In this document: piece by piece, positions 62,433 through 64,000 of the stretch
Layout of the letters: each line of letters opens with the position of its first letter
How positions within the stretch are numbered: the first letter of the stretch is position 1
Assembly (NCBI RefSeq): GCF_036013935.1
Contig: NZ_CP107902.1
Span: 4,807,001 to 4,871,000 of the forward strand
Origin: Streptomyces sp. NBC_00461
Lineage (GTDB): Bacteria; Actinomycetota; Actinomycetes; Streptomycetales; Streptomycetaceae
Length of the DNA stretch: 64,000 nucleotides
Reading direction: 5' to 3'
Program-made: the position numbers and the translations under genes
Notes under the pieces: model-generated
Databases searched by the model: none
Seen by the model: only the letters and a program-made list of their open reading frames with translations
Told to the model about the DNA's origin: nothing

Positions 62433-64000
62433 ATGTCCGAGAACGTCGTTCACCTGCACAAGAACCCCGAACCGGCTGCCGAGGAGGCGGCCGTGACCAC
62501 ACTGACCGTGGTCCCCGACCCCGTGCCGGTGCCGATCGTGCCGCTGTGGGTGCGCTCCGGCCGCGCCATCAAGACGGCCGTCACCCACGAGCGCACCCGC
62601 ACCACCGCCCGCGCGGTGGCCCGCCACGGCCTCTACACCGTCAACGGGGGCCGGATCGTGGCCCGCCGCACCTGGGATGGCAAGACCGGCGCCCGCTACG
62701 AACGCATGCTGCGCGCGGCTGAGGCTGCCGGGAACTACGAGGTCGCCGAGGAGTGGGAGGAGCGGTTGCAGCGCTTCCGCGAGGCCCGTCACCGCCGCCG
62801 TATGGACCTGCTCCACTCGCCCGTGGACGTGGCCAAGGGCGTCGGAGTCGGGGCCGGTATGAGCGTCGGTGTGCTGGTCGCGCTCGGGGTCGTGATGGCC
62901 ATCAACAACCACGACATCACCGACGTCATCACCCCCCTTGCGGCCACGATCGAGTTCATCGGCCTGCTGATCCGGATCGTGCAGGTCGTGTGGGGTCCGG
63001 CCCTCACGATCGGCCCACTGTTGGCGCTGCTCGCGCTGTGGGCGGTGGGCAGCAAGCAGCAGGCCGCCCCCGCGTGGGTCATGCCGGCCAACGTCCGCAG
63101 CAGCGAGGGTGAGCCGATCACCCCGTCCATCGTCGTCAAGGCCCTGCGCGACCTGGGGGTGCCCGCGCTGCGCAACGCCATCAAGGAGATGGGCGACGCC
63201 GGCGCCTCCATGCTCGGACCGATCACGATCGCCGGATGCGGCGTCGAGGTCGACGTCACCCTCCCCTCCGGTGTCTCCACGAACGAGGTGCAGCAGCGCC
63301 GCCGCAAGCTGGCGGAGAACCTCACCCGGCACGAGCACGAGGTGTACATCACCATCCCGCAAGCGGCCCGCACCGTGCGGCTGTGGATCGCCGACTCCGG
63401 CGCGCTGGACGAGCCGATCGGGCCCTCCCCGCTGGTCACGGACGAGACCATGACCGCGAACTACAAGACCGGTAAGGCGCCGTGGGGTCGGGACCTGCGC
63501 GGCGACGGAGCCGAGCTGAGCGTGTATCAGCGTCACCTGCTCATCACCGGCCGCTCCAACCAGGGCAAGACCGCCGCCCTGCGCTCCCTCGTCCTGTGGC
63601 TCGCGCTGGACCGGTCGGTGCAGTTCTGGGTTGCCGACCTCAAGGGCGTGGGCGACTGGTCCATGCTCTACGGCATCGCGGACGTGCTGATCGAGGGTCC
63701 CTCCGATGACCACTGCATCCAGGCGACCGAGATGGTCGAGGACGCGGTGACAGAGATGAACCGCCGGATCGAGGTCCGCAAGAACGACCCCAGCGCGGTC
63801 TTCCCGCCGCTGATCGTGCTGGTGGACGAGGCGCAGAAGGCGTTCATGTGCCCGGCCGTCGACGACCAGAAGCGCCCCTACGGCGGCTCCAAGGCCACCT
63901 CGCGGTACTTCATGGCCGCCCGGACGATCCACAACCAGGGCCGTGCCGTCGACGTGCTGCTGTGGCAGGGCACCCAGGACCCCACCGACCAGAACCTGCC
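62433..64000 (+). CDS. TraSA/FtsK-SpoIIIE-like translocase (truncated by window end)
   Basis: ATG at 62433; the frame is open to the last base, so only the first ~522 residues are seen. Two membrane helices (GMSVGVLVALGVVMAINNHD, VVWGPALTIGPLLALLALWA) are followed by the ATPase: Walker A LLITGRSNQGKTAALRSLVL and Walker B PPLIVLVDEAQKAFM. It belongs to the TraSA/TraB group but differs clearly from the element A translocase, for example GRSNQGKT versus GGMTQMGKT. So the two elements carry different transfer motors. The repressor at 57931 probably controls its operon. Confidence 0.85.
   Translation, partial: MSENVVHLHKNPEPAAEEAAVTTLTVVPDPVPVPIVPLWVRSGRAIKTAVTHERTRTTARAVARHGLYTVNGGRIVARRTWDGKTGARYERMLRAAEAAGNYEVAEEWEERLQRFREARHRRRMDLLHSPVDVAKGVGVGAGMSVGVLVALGVVMAINNHDITDVITPLAATIEFIGLLIRIVQVVWGPALTIGPLLALLALWAVGSKQQAAPAWVMPANVRSSEGEPITPSIVVKALRDLGVPALRNAIKEMGDAGASMLGPITIAGCGVEVDVTLPSGVSTNEVQQRRRKLAENLTRHEHEVYITIPQAARTVRLWIADSGALDEPIGPSPLVTDETMTANYKTGKAPWGRDLRGDGAELSVYQRHLLITGRSNQGKTAALRSLVLWLALDRSVQFWVADLKGVGDWSMLYGIADVLIEGPSDDHCIQATEMVEDAVTEMNRRIEVRKNDPSAVFPPLIVLVDEAQKAFMCPAVDDQKRPYGGSKATSRYFMAARTIHNQGRAVDVLLWQGTQDPTDQNL

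Larger units (their letters stand above)
56872..64000. mobile_element. integrative element B, left part (truncated by the window)
   Basis: Begins at the shared att site and continues past the window end. Contents seen: methyltransferase, GntR/UTRA regulator with palindromes, Spd-like operon, RRQL zinc protein and the start of a TraSA/FtsK translocase. Its integrase, replication genes and the intact tRNA-Ser(TGA) are predicted to lie to the right. Confidence 0.75.

Noticed and set aside
62391..63932. Long minus-strand open frame opposite the TraSA-like gene
   Set aside because: The plus-strand frame has clear Walker motifs and membrane helices; the minus-strand frame is compositionally biased with no recognisable domain.

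Overview
The window reads as a Streptomyces chromosome carrying integrated actinomycete elements. The base composition is very GC-rich. GTG and TTG starts are common, and two complete tRNA genes are present. Typical streptomycete families occur: an SSI-like protease inhibitor, small secreted proteins, an ECF sigma factor, a LuxR-type two-component pair, and a TetR/MFS pair resembling SCO4008/SCO4007 of S. coelicolor.

Core chromosome (1-26.1 kb). Small secreted or hypothetical genes lead into a threonine-dehydratase-like enzyme and a DUF4246 protein. Two tRNA genes follow (Arg-ACG and Ser-GCT, minus strand), with a decayed integrase beside tRNA-Arg. Next come the SSI-like inhibitor, a 1400-residue PAS/kinase-like/receiver-like protein with a very long low-complexity linker, and the divergent TetR-MFS pair with two matching operators. 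A 360-bp block of degenerate tandem repeats precedes an acyl-CoA ligase and an ECF sigma factor. A tightly overlapped operon encodes ChsH2-, ChsH1- and Ltp2-like proteins. The core ends with a primase/polymerase-like gene containing a TTA codon, a lipoprotein and a histidine kinase/response regulator pair.

Mobile-element array (26.2-64 kb). An integrase C-terminal remnant lies at 26.3 kb. Two copies of a perfect 75-bp direct repeat (28401-28475 and 56872-56946) each contain the 3' 59 nt of a tRNA-Ser(UGA) gene. They bound a 28.5-kb integrative element, 'element A'. Its int and xis genes lie at the right end. Because neither repeat carries the 5' half of the tRNA, a further att copy with the intact gene should lie beyond 64 kb. 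Everything after 56.9 kb is then a second tandem element, 'element B', which runs off the window.

Element A begins with an AT-richer cargo block: an AAA ATPase and a subtilisin-like protease arranged like the IetA/IetS anti-phage pair, facing a coupled zinc-ribbon/membrane gene pair. It continues with Ku, an HTH-SUMF1 fusion, a class IV aminotransferase and a GntR regulator with three operator-like palindromes. The transfer part combines a TraB/FtsK-like translocase and an adjacent clt-like repeat array with a type IV secretion-like set (SLT/NlpC, small hydrophobic subunit, VirB6-like, VirB4-like). A lone DpdA/TGT-like protein, SSB, prim-pol, a coupled small ORF and a DUF3631 ATPase form the DNA-metabolism part, followed by Xis and Int.

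Element B shows a methyltransferase divergent from a GntR/UTRA (KorSA-like) regulator with three related palindromes. A leader with a hairpin and a tightly packed Spd-like transfer operon follow, ending in a truncated TraSA/FtsK-like translocase.

All assignments come from reading motifs and context by eye; no database search was run.
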